A stretch of 64,000 bases of DNA from Rhytidiadelphus loreus (taxonomy: Eukaryota > Streptophyta > Bryopsida > Hypnales > Hylocomiaceae), in contig OX344762.1 in the NCBI GenBank assembly GCA_947034895.1, forward strand, positions 15,666,760 to 15,730,759, given 5' to 3'. Of this stretch, positions 23,654 through 36,000 are shown in pieces; the first letter of the stretch is position 1; the number at the start of each line of letters is the position of its first letter. The translations under genes and the position numbers were made by a program. The notes below the pieces were generated by a model. That model ran no database searches and was not told the origin of the DNA. It saw only the letters and a list, made by a program, of their open reading frames with translations.

Positions 23654-24490
23654 CACTACAACAAAAACAATGTTTTATGATTGCAAAATATGATTGCAAT
23701 GAGTCATATTATCGAAGAATATGACTCATGTAGAAATCATTGTAGACGATTCGGAGCATGACTGGGTCTAGTCATTATCAACGAGTCACTTCGGACATCA
23801 GTCATATTTTGAGTCATATTGGTTGGAGATATAATTAGCCATAATTAGCCTTTTTTTTGCCAATGTGGCGTATATGTTGTTGACTATCTTTTGGGACTTG
23901 ACTTTTTCTTGAGCTACCCGGGCAAAGAAAAAAATCCTACGTGGCATATGACTCCGTTTAGTCATATTTTTGGCTGACGTGGAATATGACTGTGGTGAGT
24001 CATGTTTTGGTTGACGTGGAATATGACTTCGATGAGTCATATTTTGAAAAATGTGGAATATGACTACAATGAGTCATATTTTTTGTTAATGTGGAATATG
24101 ACTGTGATGAGTCATTTTTTTTGTTGATGTGAATTGTGAAATATCACTCTTGTAAGTCATATTTTCTACTATGTGGAAAATAACTCTCATGAGTCATATT
24201 TTGGATGATGTAGAAGATGAATATGACTCTTGTGAATCATATTATTTACTAATGTGAAATATGAATCTTGTGAGTCATATTTTTGATTACATGATAATTA
24301 ATGTAGATGTCATTAGTAATTTTATGACTAATTGTAGTCATATTTTGGGATGTGTAAGGTTACATTTTGACACACATAAGTATGAGCATTATATGACTAT
24401 AAGTAATTATATTTTGGCCAATATATTTTGTGAAATGTAACTCAAGCAAGTGATATTTTGGATAATTGAAAGTCATGTTTTAAGAATTTG
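23654..24490 (+). mobile_element. CACTA (En/Spm)-type transposon end with subterminal repeats
   Basis: The sequence begins CACTACAACAAAAA, the typical terminus of plant CACTA transposons, and is followed by an array of short palindromic subterminal repeats, also typical of that superfamily. The opposite terminus was not found within several kilobases, so this is a solo or truncated end, or the far end has decayed. No transposase frame is visible. Confidence 0.6.
23936..24300. repeat. Palindromic subterminal repeats, period about 40-48 bp
   Basis: About eight units have the form GTGGAATATGACT, three to six variable bases, then GAGTCATATTTT. Each unit contains the inverted pair AATATGACT/AGTCATATT and so can fold. 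Units at about 23,939, 23,980, 24,020 and 24,052 are the best preserved. Confidence 0.8.
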
Positions 24491-24899
24491 TGTGTAGTTT
24501 GTAATTGGGGTGATTGAGATTCAAAATAGCTTTAATTACAAACTACAATTACATTTTTCATGCATTTTAAATGGACATGACACATTGCAATTATACATCA
24601 AAATGATTTAACAATTGAAAAAAACACTTCATGTAGTTAAAAACATACACATGATTTTAGAGATATACATGAGACAATCATATTAGAGAGGAAAAATGCA
24701 AGAAGGAATGCAATTCTTTTCATTGACATTTATTAGCCAACAATACAAAACATATATATCACAATGAATCACTTACAAAACTCAATGGGGCCTATATTCC
24801 TTACAATAATGTGAAGATGGCTCTATTGGATTGCAAATAGCCTCCAACAACTTTGTTTCAACTTTTGGTGCCTGCATATACAATTAAAGAAATGGGAGG

Positions 24900-25330
24900 T
24901 TAATTTTTAGTGAATGAACAACAAAGCTCAACCTTCTAAAGTTTACAACACAAAATATGTAGCACAAGTTTAGAGTAGGAAGAATAAAAATGGTGTTGAA
25001 GGAAAGAAGAAGAAAAAAGTGGCAAGTGCTAAAAGATAACAACAAACAAGAGTTAAGATGCAACAAAAAATAACAACTAAGAGGCAATAAGAAATAAGTG
25101 TTAAGAGACAACAAAAAGAAACAAGAAGTAAGAACTAAAAAGCAATAAGAAGAAACAAAAAGCAAGAATTAAGGAAAAAAAAAATTAAAATACAAGAAGA
25201 AGAAACAAGATTTATAAACTAAAAAGCAACAAGAAGTAAGAGCTAAGATGCAACAAGAACTAAAATGCAATAAAAACCAACATCTAAGAAGCAAAAGACA
25301 ACAAGTAACAACAAGTTAGAGTTAAGAGCC
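24900..25330. repeat. Purine-rich degenerate repeat tract
   Basis: Almost all A, G and C on the plus strand, built from variants of 'aagaagaaacaagaagtaag', 'aactaaaaagcaa' and 'aagatgcaacaa'. The minus strand is open for 93 codons (24,884-25,165), but only as Phe/Leu/Ser-rich low complexity. Confidence 0.6.
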
Positions 25331-26594
25331 AACAAGATTTTCAATTTGATGCAAACAAGATAGTAATGACTATGTTTTAATTTTTGAGAGCTTGCTTCCA
25401 AGTACTACTTGCCCTTCACATTCTCTTTTCTCCTCTCTTTAACTCTTTTGTTTTGCTTAAAAATGACTAGACTTTTGTTATTTCCAACTTGATCTAGTTT
25501 GTTAATTCTATTCTACCCCTATTTTCCCCACTAATTAGATTAAAAACAAGGATAATGGAATCCAAATGAGTCCTTGGAGAAACTATCTTCCCTTCAATCA
25601 TTAGTGGAGATTTCAACCTTTAAGAGATTGTGAGTTCTCCAAAAGTTTCCAAGCTATGGGAACTCTGCTACAACAATTGATTGACGTGGTAGAGAGACTA
25701 CTACATTGGATATTATTATTTAATTATTATTTTAATTATTATTTTTTAATAATACTTTTTCAATTTTTTTTTCAATTTTTCAATTTTTTAATAATGTGAT
25801 TGTACAACCTTTGTTCAAAGCAAGGGAAACTAAGTTGAACAATCTCCTAGAGGCCAAAATCTCCCCTAATGGGTCCAAAAGTTTAATATATAGATTATAA
25901 TACTCAAATACATGAATAGAATATTTGACATAAACAAATAGTATCATGATCCTTTACAATAAATGCTTATATGACCATAATTATTTTAACCTGTCTGTTC
26001 AAAATTCAAATTGATAGACAAGTTGTTTAAGCTATCAAATAAATAAATAAAAATTTGGATGGCTTGAACTGCCCAAAGGCCCCATCAATGACTTGTCCGT
26101 CTAGATTGATGGTTAGGTCATTTAAGTCATCAAAAAAATTTGTTTTCTTGGCTAATGTAAATTTTGATGCATCATGAATTCATGATGTGTCTTGACCAAC
26201 ATTGATGGACATCCCAATACAAAAATCCTTAATGTAAATAGATACCTTATGTGGATGATAAAATGAACATAGTCAAGAAAGTTTGCATTGAAGGGTGGTT
26301 GACTGATTGAAATTGTGCCATGGTATTAGTAGTATATGTATCAAAAAAATTAAATGTACATATAAGACATTGATCACAAGGGTGGTAGAAATTGTCACAT
26401 TGCACAAATAGGGAGGTTTACTTTAGTAGGTAAGTAGGTTCAATGAATTGAAAACTGTAGAATAAAAAGATAGAGTTTATAATCCATTTAACTTCAACTT
26501 GTAAAGTTGTTTGAGTCAAACACACTCATATTGAATGGAATGCTCACATGATAATTTCAACGGAGATTCTAAAGTGTTCAATGGTGTACTTGTT
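25331..26594. other. AT-rich intergenic DNA
   Basis: No gene is recognised. There is a low-complexity TTATTATT/AATTTTTT stretch at about 25,700-25,790. Confidence 0.4.
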
Positions 26595-27215
26595 ATAAAC
26601 CCATAAAAGTTACAGGGTATTTTGGAAGAGCAAAAGTCTAAAATTGTCAATTTTTGATGCATGCATAGTCCAAAATAATTAAAAGAGTGTGTTAAACAAG
26701 TAAGATAGTATGTAGCATAAATTCCAGCCTATTTGACTACATGGATTGAAAGATTATAATGTTTGAAGTGAGAAAGAAAACATTTTTTCATTCTTGAGAA
26801 ATAAGGTCAACAAACTTTGAGCCCCTCTTGGAGTAAAATTTTGTATCTACGCAAAAATGAAGATTTTGACCATTGATAAGTATATAATGTTAGGTTCACT
26901 CCTGGAAAATTTCAAATGCATGAAATTTCAAATGCTAGCTTACTCTAAATAACCCTACTACAATGTAAGGAGGTTAAGTGCATTGGCAATACACTAGTCA
27001 ATCTTTGATGATTTCTTGTACAACAAGAAAATTTCTTAATTTGAAATCCAAATGATAGAAAATTAGAAACAAACATTTTGGAATATGTGGGATAAATTTC
27101 AAGAACTTTTGACTTCACAGACTGCAAGATAGTAGGCTTTGAAGTTAGAAGAAAAGCTAGAAGAAAATGTTTTTCTTATTGAAGCCACCTCAACATAGTC
27201 AACAAAGTTTGACAA
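26595..27215. repeat. Truncated direct copy of the 2,566-3,510 element
   Basis: The collinear match begins at 'gggtattttggaagagcaaaagtc' (compare 'gtgtgttttggaagaagaaaag' at 2,580), continues through 'catggattgaaagattataa', and stops at 'caacaaagtttgac'. The right end and its TTAA are absent. Confidence 0.7.
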
Positions 27216-28334
27216 TTGCAGTCTGTCTCTTGGCCGAACTCTACACCATGTAGAGAATGCGCATCCCGAACTTTCCCCAACGTGTTAGTGATTTCCGGAT
27301 ATTCGACTCCACCTTGTCAATTTTCTTGTAACTGGCCTCACCAGTCAAATTTTTCATCTCCATTTGGATTGTCAGTCGATGCTCGAGGACGGTAGGCCTA
27401 CTCGAACTGTTATGTTACGCTGGCAGCGGCACAATCGCTGTAATCTCATTTGGTCTTCAATGCAACTTGAGGTTCTTGAAAAAACTAATCCCGAAAGAGT
27501 TGTCAAATTTTCAATACAAAATGGGATTTGATTGTTGATGCCACGGGCCATGAGCCAGCAGGTCTTCCATCATTCAAAGCAAGGAATGGCAACGGCAGAA
27601 AGTTGGCTGAGCGCTGTGTATATTGTATTTCCTCTCCGTGGCAAATCGTCTCTCATTCGGGGCCTGACAGATGCGAAGCAGCCAAGAGACTTGCAAATTG
27701 AAAGTGAAGCATTCTACTGCTTGTGCTGATTTATAGAGCATGAACTTGTGCATGTAGGTTGATAGGCCATGAAAATGCTACGACACTGCAAGATGCGATA
27801 TGGCGCATCCAAAGGTATGCTCTCCAAGACCATTAATCTGTCTCACATGCTACTTATCAAGTGATCTTCAGAAGGCTGAGGTGTTGTTGATGTTACCTCC
27901 CCATCATGCTAGCTAGTAATTCATTCTTTCTGTGAAAATCCTTGCTTGGCAATTTGGATTTCATGAATCAATAGTTGTACACGGCCAATCAAGAATAAAA
28001 TCACATTTGTAATCTCTTCAGTGAAGTTTCCTCCATTTCACAAAACTTCCCACTCATTAGCAAGGTGGGTGAATGGTAGCTTCAACGAGACCAGACAACG
28101 GGCGTGAAGCTTCTCCCCAGATCAACAATGCGTGAAGCTTACCGCTGCAATTTACGGTGTAGATTCGTCTTCATCACAATAATATGACCCAATTGTACGA
28201 TTGAAGGTTTAAGGTAAGTAGCCTATAATATGCAGAATGATTGATTTGCCTTGTTGTTGAAATTTAAAAAAAGAAAATCCACATGAAGACAGGTGTGAGA
28301 AATGGAGGGAGCATTTGAAATTATATTTTTTTGA
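27216..28334. other. Intergenic DNA of moderate GC
   Basis: It is less AT-rich than its surroundings, which could indicate a transcribed or formerly coding region. No frame has recognisable similarity and no RNA gene is evident. Confidence 0.35.
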
Positions 28335-28575
28335 TAAAGTATGAATTTGTTATGAATTTATGATGTGTGATACCCAATTGACTGAAAAGAGCCTCTAGAT
28401 TACCCCAAATAAAAACTCACAAAAAATATATCCACAATAGTCATCTTACCCACCTAAAGTGGTCACAATATTTCCTAACATGGCCACAATATGTTGGCCT
28501 ATGAGAGTCATTTATTGTGATGAATTTACACTCAAAAGGTGGAAGTTTCTATTGCAATCATTAACCCCTAAACGT
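28335..28575. repeat. Dispersed repeat, inverted copy of about 10,928-11,170
   Basis: The reverse complement contains 'cttccaccttttgagtgtaaattcatc' (in two overlapping pieces) and 'ttcataacaaattcatac', matching the 10.9 kb copy. An orphan terminus TTAACCCCTAAACG lies at its right edge (about 28,560-28,575). Confidence 0.65.
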
Positions 28576-30033
28576 ACAAATCCTACTCTAGAATTGATGA
28601 TTTGAGAATAATCATCATTAAGTATTATTTGGAAGAATATTTTGGAATTGATATGCAAATAAAAGTTGTAGACTTTGAGTTTTAGATTCCATTTGTATGG
28701 CTAGATTCACCAATGCTATCACCAATATTTTTTTATAAATTTTGAAAGGAAAATTCCTTCTAAATTCAATTATAAGCAAAATATTATTATTTTTTTGAGT
28801 AACATTTGGTGGAATGGATTTGAAATGAGGTTCTTGTGACATGGTGATTTTTTGAGATTTTTGTGTTCTTTAAATCTATGACTTCATTTTGACAAATCTA
28901 GTTTTTAATTAGAGTCAATGCAATTTTGGCTATGCAAACCACTCGGCATACTTCCACATTTTCAATCTGATGTACTCTAATATCATCAAATCCAACCATT
29001 ATATAAGACAACAACTTGATAAAATATCTTCACAAATCAGGATGATTTTCATCCAAGCAAAAAGGAGACAAAAACTTGAGTTTCCATCTATTCATCATCC
29101 AAAAATTGGACGTTGGACATTGATTGTAGCCACCAATTCAACCTCATGTTATGGGAAAACTCATTTATGGGAAAAAAAATTGATGCAAGAGTTTAATGGG
29201 TCAAGAGTTGGATTTTTTTATGTGTCAAAAGTTGGTTTACCTTAGTTACCTCACTCATGGAATGGCTTTGGAAATGAAAAAATTCCAAGCTCAGATTTGA
29301 TTTGAAAGATTATAAATCCAAGTACCCAACTCATGCGACCTCCCTCTGTTGTTAAAAAATGAGGTCTATGGAAAGTGAATGGTTATGGGGTCTTTCTCAA
29401 GGCACTTCAAACATGAAAATTCTGTTTTTCCTCTTAATGGTCACCATTCCTTTTTAAAAAAACTAAAAACAAAAACATGAACACTATGAAGTTTCCTCTT
29501 CTTTGAAAATTCATAAAAAAACACAAAAATTCTCCAAATTTTAATTTTTAAAATAATCATGATTACCATTTGTTTACAGGGAAAAAATGACACCTAATTG
29601 CGATTGCGATTCTGATGCCATCTATTCGCACCAGCTTAAATGAACGGGAATGGGTGTTTCTACTTTACACACAGCAGATTCTAACAACGAAACAAGGAAC
29701 ACAAAGTTCGGTAAAGCAGGAGAGAGGTGACGAGTGAAAATTATGAATTGAACCGTTCTTTTGATCCAAGGAGAAATAAGAAAATAAACCAGATAACCTG
29801 AGAAATACGAGTCATCTCTGTTACCACCACTTTACATGCCTCCTGAAAGCAAGTGAAACCTTGCACTCAAAATAGGCTGGGAATCAAATTCATGTGTTCT
29901 TCCAAATTCAATCTAATCTGAGAGCGTATACAAATCTGCACTAAAAGGTGACGACCATTAGTATTCCACCTTCAAAGCAGGAAGAAAAAATGTGATTGGC
30001 CAGAGTCATCCAAGTGATGGCTTCGGCATCTTG
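28576..30033. other. AT-rich DNA and 3' untranslated region of the HUB gene
   Basis: Roughly 29,600-30,033 is the likely 3' untranslated end of the minus-strand HUB gene, judged from its higher GC. The remainder is AT-rich and without a recognised gene. Confidence 0.4.
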
Positions 30034-33000
30034 CTAAATGTAGACATTTCGGACATCGCTCTGGCCAAATGGAATCCCACAACCGGGACATTTTCGATGT
30101 CTGATCTCCAAGTTCCTCTGGATGCAGGGACCGCAAAACAAATGAAAGCACTTCGTGATGACGACCTGTCAACCATTATAACAAAAAAATCAGTACAAGC
30201 TGACACAGTAAATTGTAAGTTGCACCAAAAAACTTAGAAAATAATCAGGGATAACCCTATCTGTCAAAGGGAAGGGCATTCTTACTTCTTTTGGACGATC
30301 ATGACAGACGCTACATTTCAGGATGGCCTTGTATTCTTTTATCTCCTCCTGTAACCGTTCTATTCCGGAACCCCTCTCATGATGCGATCGCAGCCGTGCC
30401 AACTTACTGTTAAGTGCCTCCAGCTCGTCTTGAACCCTTCGTTTCTCAAATCTAAGCCACCAAACAAGTTGCTCAGCGGATGATAGGGAAAGTGTACTTC
30501 GACAAGAACTTACATGACTAAGGGTCCAAATCATAAACCCACAAACGAGCAAAATCTTGATGAATTGTACTACTCAGGCCTGTTAGTGTGGGCGGAAAAA
30601 TAGTGTTGCCTTCAAATCACTCTACTCTAAGTAAATAAGGTGGGAGAATCGACACGTGCAAGCTCTCTTCTTTTCTCTCCTCCTGAACCGTGTGATCTCC
30701 AAAATTTGCAATTTTGGACAAACAGGACTGACAAACATGATGTTGCTGTGGGCTGCATCCTTAGGGTTTTAAAAATTTAGCGAAGATGACTTCGAGTACA
30801 CCACGTCTCCCACTACCCACCTAAGACAGATAAAACATTGGGAGAAGTGAAATGTTATTGATATCACAGTTCGCCTCACCTTTCTTTGTCAAGCTGCTGT
30901 TGAGCCTCAGCAAGTTTAAGCCCACGATCTTCAATCCTTTTATTTGCAGCTTCCAGTGCAGTCTTTGTAGAGAGGAGATCCTTCTCAGTTTCAACCGTCT
31001 TCCGTTTCAAAGTCTCCAAGGACAATGTATGTTGTCTAGCATCGTCCATGACCTTGCCTGTTTGCTCTATGTATGATCTAGCCTGAACAGAGATATCCAC
31101 AGAATTCGTATTGACATCTAGCAACAAAACAGAGGATTGAGCGAAATACTTGTCTTCAAAGATAAACTGGAAACAATATTTGATTGATGTGTATATTAAG
31201 ACTGAAGATCTCGAGGGATTTCTAGTTCTTTGAAACTTGGACACATAATAACTGGTGATGAATAGCAAACCAATCCACAAACACCTAGACACATCTAGTT
31301 CGTAACTTCTAGTCATACCACACATTTTTTGAAACTCATAAATCCTACTCGTCCACAAAGGACCTCCGCAGAAGGGTCGGATTCCATGAGGGGCAGGTCT
31401 GACTGGTAAGCTGACGAATCTGGCCTGCAAGCCCGACGAGGTGGAGTCAGGTCAGCCCCTCGTGGAAACGAGCTCTAAAACAAGAGCATACCATACACCA
31501 TGAGATGTCATACCTGATCTTCTAGACGGCTAACACGCTGCTTATGATGGTCAGCAGTAGCATTAGCATGTTGCACACGGCTGGCCAGGACTTGTTTCTC
31601 TGCCAGAAGGGAAGCTTGCAGTTGTTTAGCCTTCAGGCTTTCTGCTACCAGCTGAAATCAATACAGTAAAATAAATCAGTTAACCATTTTCACACGAGAA
31701 GACATCTCATTTATCAACATTATAATGCTCCCCTTTACTTTCATGCGTTCCACGCCATTCAAGTCCTCAATCCTTTCAACTCCCTCACTATATTCAATCT
31801 TCATGTTGGTGAACTTCTAATGGCCCAAAAATCATTACCTTCACTAAGGTCTCTTCGATATCAAGCCCCTTCAGCAGACATAAACCATCTATTCCTTATC
31901 GTACATCAAACATTTCAGGATAGGTTTAACATATCCAAATAATTTGATGGACTTCAAAAACTAAAATGCACAATGGTTGACAAGTTACCTGAGTGTTGTA
32001 ATCATCACGTTCAGTAATTTGTTGAATTAACCTTGAATTCTGAGTTTGCATCTCCTCATAAGCTTGCCCAATAGTCTGCTCCATCGAACATTCCACGGAA
32101 ATAAGCCACCATACCATTTGAAATTAGTCCAGATCGGCTTCTATATCCTTTGTCAACATCCTAACGGCGTGCGTAGAAGGCAACAAGAAACCGAGGAAGG
32201 TGAGCAAATGAACCTCAATTTCAGTAATGTATGCGTCCCCTTCTTCACTCTTCGACTTCAAAGTCTCTCTGAGTTCCATGGTCATCCTGCAGGAAGAGCA
32301 CTTAAGTGAGTTAGCATATCCCTGCAATGGAGTATATAGATAGATGCACATATGCGGCAATGACTATTATGACTCAACATGGAATCTTGTATTAAGATGA
32401 TACAGTGATTCCTTGACTGAAGACAGGCTTCAAACACCAGAAGACAGCAATGAATAGCATCAAAACAGCAAAGACGATTTAAGAGTACTAAAACTTTCCA
32501 ACAGATTCACATTTGAGACAAATTAGAATATTTTAGATCATCTTGAACTCACATCCACTGCCCTCTTGCTCTGTTCAAATTTGGATAGCGATTCCTCTAA
32601 TCAAAATAAGACAATAACCCGTAGCTAGTTCAGCAGCAAACGCGATTAAACCTCGGATGAATGCAGATATATCGCGAATAAACAAGTGTGAGGGAGGAAC
32701 GGAAAATCAGAGCTGGGATAAGACCTTTCTGATTCATCTAGCCTTTGACGATGTTCAGCAATTTCAGCTTCAGCAGCTGCAAGTCTTTGTTGACATGCAG
32801 CCTCAGCTTCATTCGCAGCTTTCACCCGGAGCTCTAAGCCATGCTCATCAAGTTCTCTCTTCAAGAGCTCAACTTGCACCAATGTTCTACAATGGTCTTG
32901 TTCCAACTCCAGCATACTCCTGCATTCCCAGTTCCCAAAATTAATCTCACGTAACAAAGTTACTGCACACTTACAGCAGCTATGTGAAAAACAAATTGCA

Positions 33001-36000
33001 TCACGAAAGGAGGCATTGACAAGAAGGATAAAGTCAATGATACTATCGTGAGATACCAAAATCGCTGCAGCTTCATCAAGAAAGTCATTTAACAAACCTT
33101 GGATCAACTGATTCCCTCTCGTACATTTCCAAAATAAGCTGCAATTCTTGGTCACTTTGTCGCAAGTTTTCCAACTGCACAAACATGAAAAAATCAGTGA
33201 CACTTGTGCGAAACAAAGGAGAGTAGCATTGCTTTCCGAGTTCCAAATCAAATGAAGAGTCAATGTAGTTGCAGAGACGAACTATGTAATATTAAGGAAG
33301 GCCAATGCATATCAAACTAAAGATAAGAAACACACAATACAATGTCAGATACCCAACCCCGTACCTCGGATTTCAAGGATGTGAGCTCAGCAACTTGGGC
33401 AACATATTGATCTGAAAGATGTTTGCATTCCAATGTCTGTAAAAAAAAAGTAAAATAAATTAGGATCAACCACAAAGAGGAGGTAGTGAGCAGAGGTCAG
33501 GCGACTTACGAAACAGTCTGTTAAGATAACAGAAATTAAGTCTCCTGAAATGTTGTGCACATATAACAGAGGGAGCAAACAGTCTAGTATTCTCCTTTTC
33601 TCTGAACAATGCATAATGTCAAGTCTGAATGTAAAATCCTTGTAACACGCACCATACCTTTCTTTCAAGGATTCCAGTCAGAGTGTGGATCTCTGCGCTA
33701 AGTGACTGCACTTGAAGAGCTGCTTCCTTAAACTTGTTCAACTGTGCTTGCATCATGCCCATCTCCTTGTGAAGTGTGGAGATCATCACTTGCAATTCAG
33801 GTACTGAATCCCTCCTTCCTACAAATGGTTTAAAACACAGGTTTAAACACGGTAAACTGTACAGGATTCAAAACTTTAGCAAATCTAAGCTCACCTATCA
33901 ACACTGGTGGTCATATTGGATGCCTGAGATGTAGAGCACTATGCTTCTTATATCCAAGAAATATAAATTCCAATGCTCTACCTGAAGATTGAGTGGCATC
34001 CTCTAGTCTGAGTTGCAACGCATCCCGATCTGTCATGCACTCTTGCAGTTTGCTTTCTAGTTCTGCAGCTCTCGCATCTGCAATAGCGCTAGCCCTGCGG
34101 GCTGCCTCACCAGCCTCTGCCTTCAATAGAACCTCTTTCTCTCGCCGAGACATTGCATCACGTTCACTCTGCAGTAATTCCATCAAACATTAGGGCTCCT
34201 AATTATATGAAAAAGCTAACTTGATCATTGAAAATACTTTGAAAATGTTGAATGGAAGCTAATGCGACGTCATAATAGATGACTCACGTCAAGAACATAC
34301 CTGAAGCTTGTCCACCAGACCTCGATACCGTTCAACCTCGCTCTTTAAGAATTGAGCTTGGTCGTTAAGTACTACATAAGGACGAGATGACAAGATCCTG
34401 TGTTCATCGAGTAGGGCATCCTGTCGTGACCATGTCCAAGCATGCAGAAGGGATTAATCGCCTCAAATGATTGACTAGGAAATACAGAAAGGTATTACAT
34501 TATCAAGTCCCAGGGCAAAGTACATATGTGCTACCTATATGGACAGCATGCCTATGTGTAATATGTGAACAAAGAAATCGTATCTAACCTGCATCTGCTG
34601 CAGTCGTTGGGAGAGGTTCAACTGTGTCTGAAGTGCTTCTTGCAGCTCATTCAGCCTTCTCGACGCCAAAGTCTGAAGAAAAAGAAGGTATATTCCCGAA
34701 CACTTAATTAAAGACCTGAACTTATTAGTCTACGCCTCACAGGAGGTAAATAAATAGCAATTTTTTACATGACTTGAGCTTGATTTCAACAGGTAACTCA
34801 CAGAAGAGTTAGAGACCAAAACCGTAAAGACAAGTGAAGGTACAAGCTAAACATAGAACTACAATAAGGTACTCCCGAGACCTGCCACACAACCATGAGA
34901 GGCTGCCAAAATAATATATATTGCTTCATAAAAACTTCTGTAACATTGGATTTTAGAGAAAATGAAATGCAAATGGAATAAGACCAGCAAGTACAAGCAT
35001 AAGCTGCACCTTTGTTTCTTCTAGCGCAGCTGCCAATTCACGAGCTTCTCTTGAAACCGTGTCGGTGCCCGAGATTCGATCTCCACCTTCAATCTTAATA
35101 CCAAGCTGAGCCGCACCTCCTCCAGGCGGTGCAATAGATCCAGCTTCCTTTTGACTGCGCAGTGTTGCTAGCTTTCGTCTACACATTTCCAGCTCACTTG
35201 CTGTCTCCTCTAACTCACCTGGAAAGATATTCATGTAAGATACAAATCGAAGACAAGTCTCCTAGAATCATGACAGTGAGGTATAATACAAGAGACACCA
35301 ACCAATTAAAATTCTCCTCCCTAATAGGAAATACTATGCAATATATATCATAATGAACTGATCATAATAAATCTTAAATGAAGAAAAGCAGTTTCGAAAT
35401 TGTGAAGATCCCCAAGACGGAAATATTCTCATAGAAAATACAGCCTACACAAATCTTCTTACTTCTACGTGATAATTGGCAAGCCAGATTCAATAGACAA
35501 CCAGTTTGCATTCTCACATCTATCAAATGCCGAAACATATACATACCAGCAAGTCGATTGATCTCAGATTGATCCTTGACTTGAAGATCCCGAGCAGTGC
35601 CGATTTCAGCGGACATTTCTTTGTGTTTCGAAAGCAATGCATCCATTACACTCCTTAACTTCGTTATTTCTGTACGTGAGTCCTCCATCATTTTCTCCAG
35701 AACCCGTCCGGCTTCTGCAGCATATTCCAAACATCGTACCAAACTCATAATGTCAAAAATATATGTTCCGTTTTTTATATTTGCGGAGCGTACTCAACTT
35801 CTTGTTAAGTGATTTATGAATAGTATCTAGCTAGATGCAATTTACATCAATAGCAAATGCACTTACAGTTTCAAACAGTAATCTCTGTAACAATTTGATA
35901 AGCTCAGAATCTGTGCCACATAAAAATAACATCCTGTGTGTAGTACATATAAGAACTGTATGTACCAAGTAGTATTCAAAACAGAGGCATGGATGCCTTC

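Noticed and set aside
23936..24300. Regularly spaced palindromic repeats resembling a CRISPR array
   Set aside because: This is a plant nuclear sequence; units are degenerate, spacers are only a few bases, and a CACTA terminus precedes them.
24884..25165. Minus-strand Leu/Phe-rich frame that looks like a membrane protein
   Set aside because: It is the complement of a purine-rich degenerate repeat; hydrophobicity follows from base composition.
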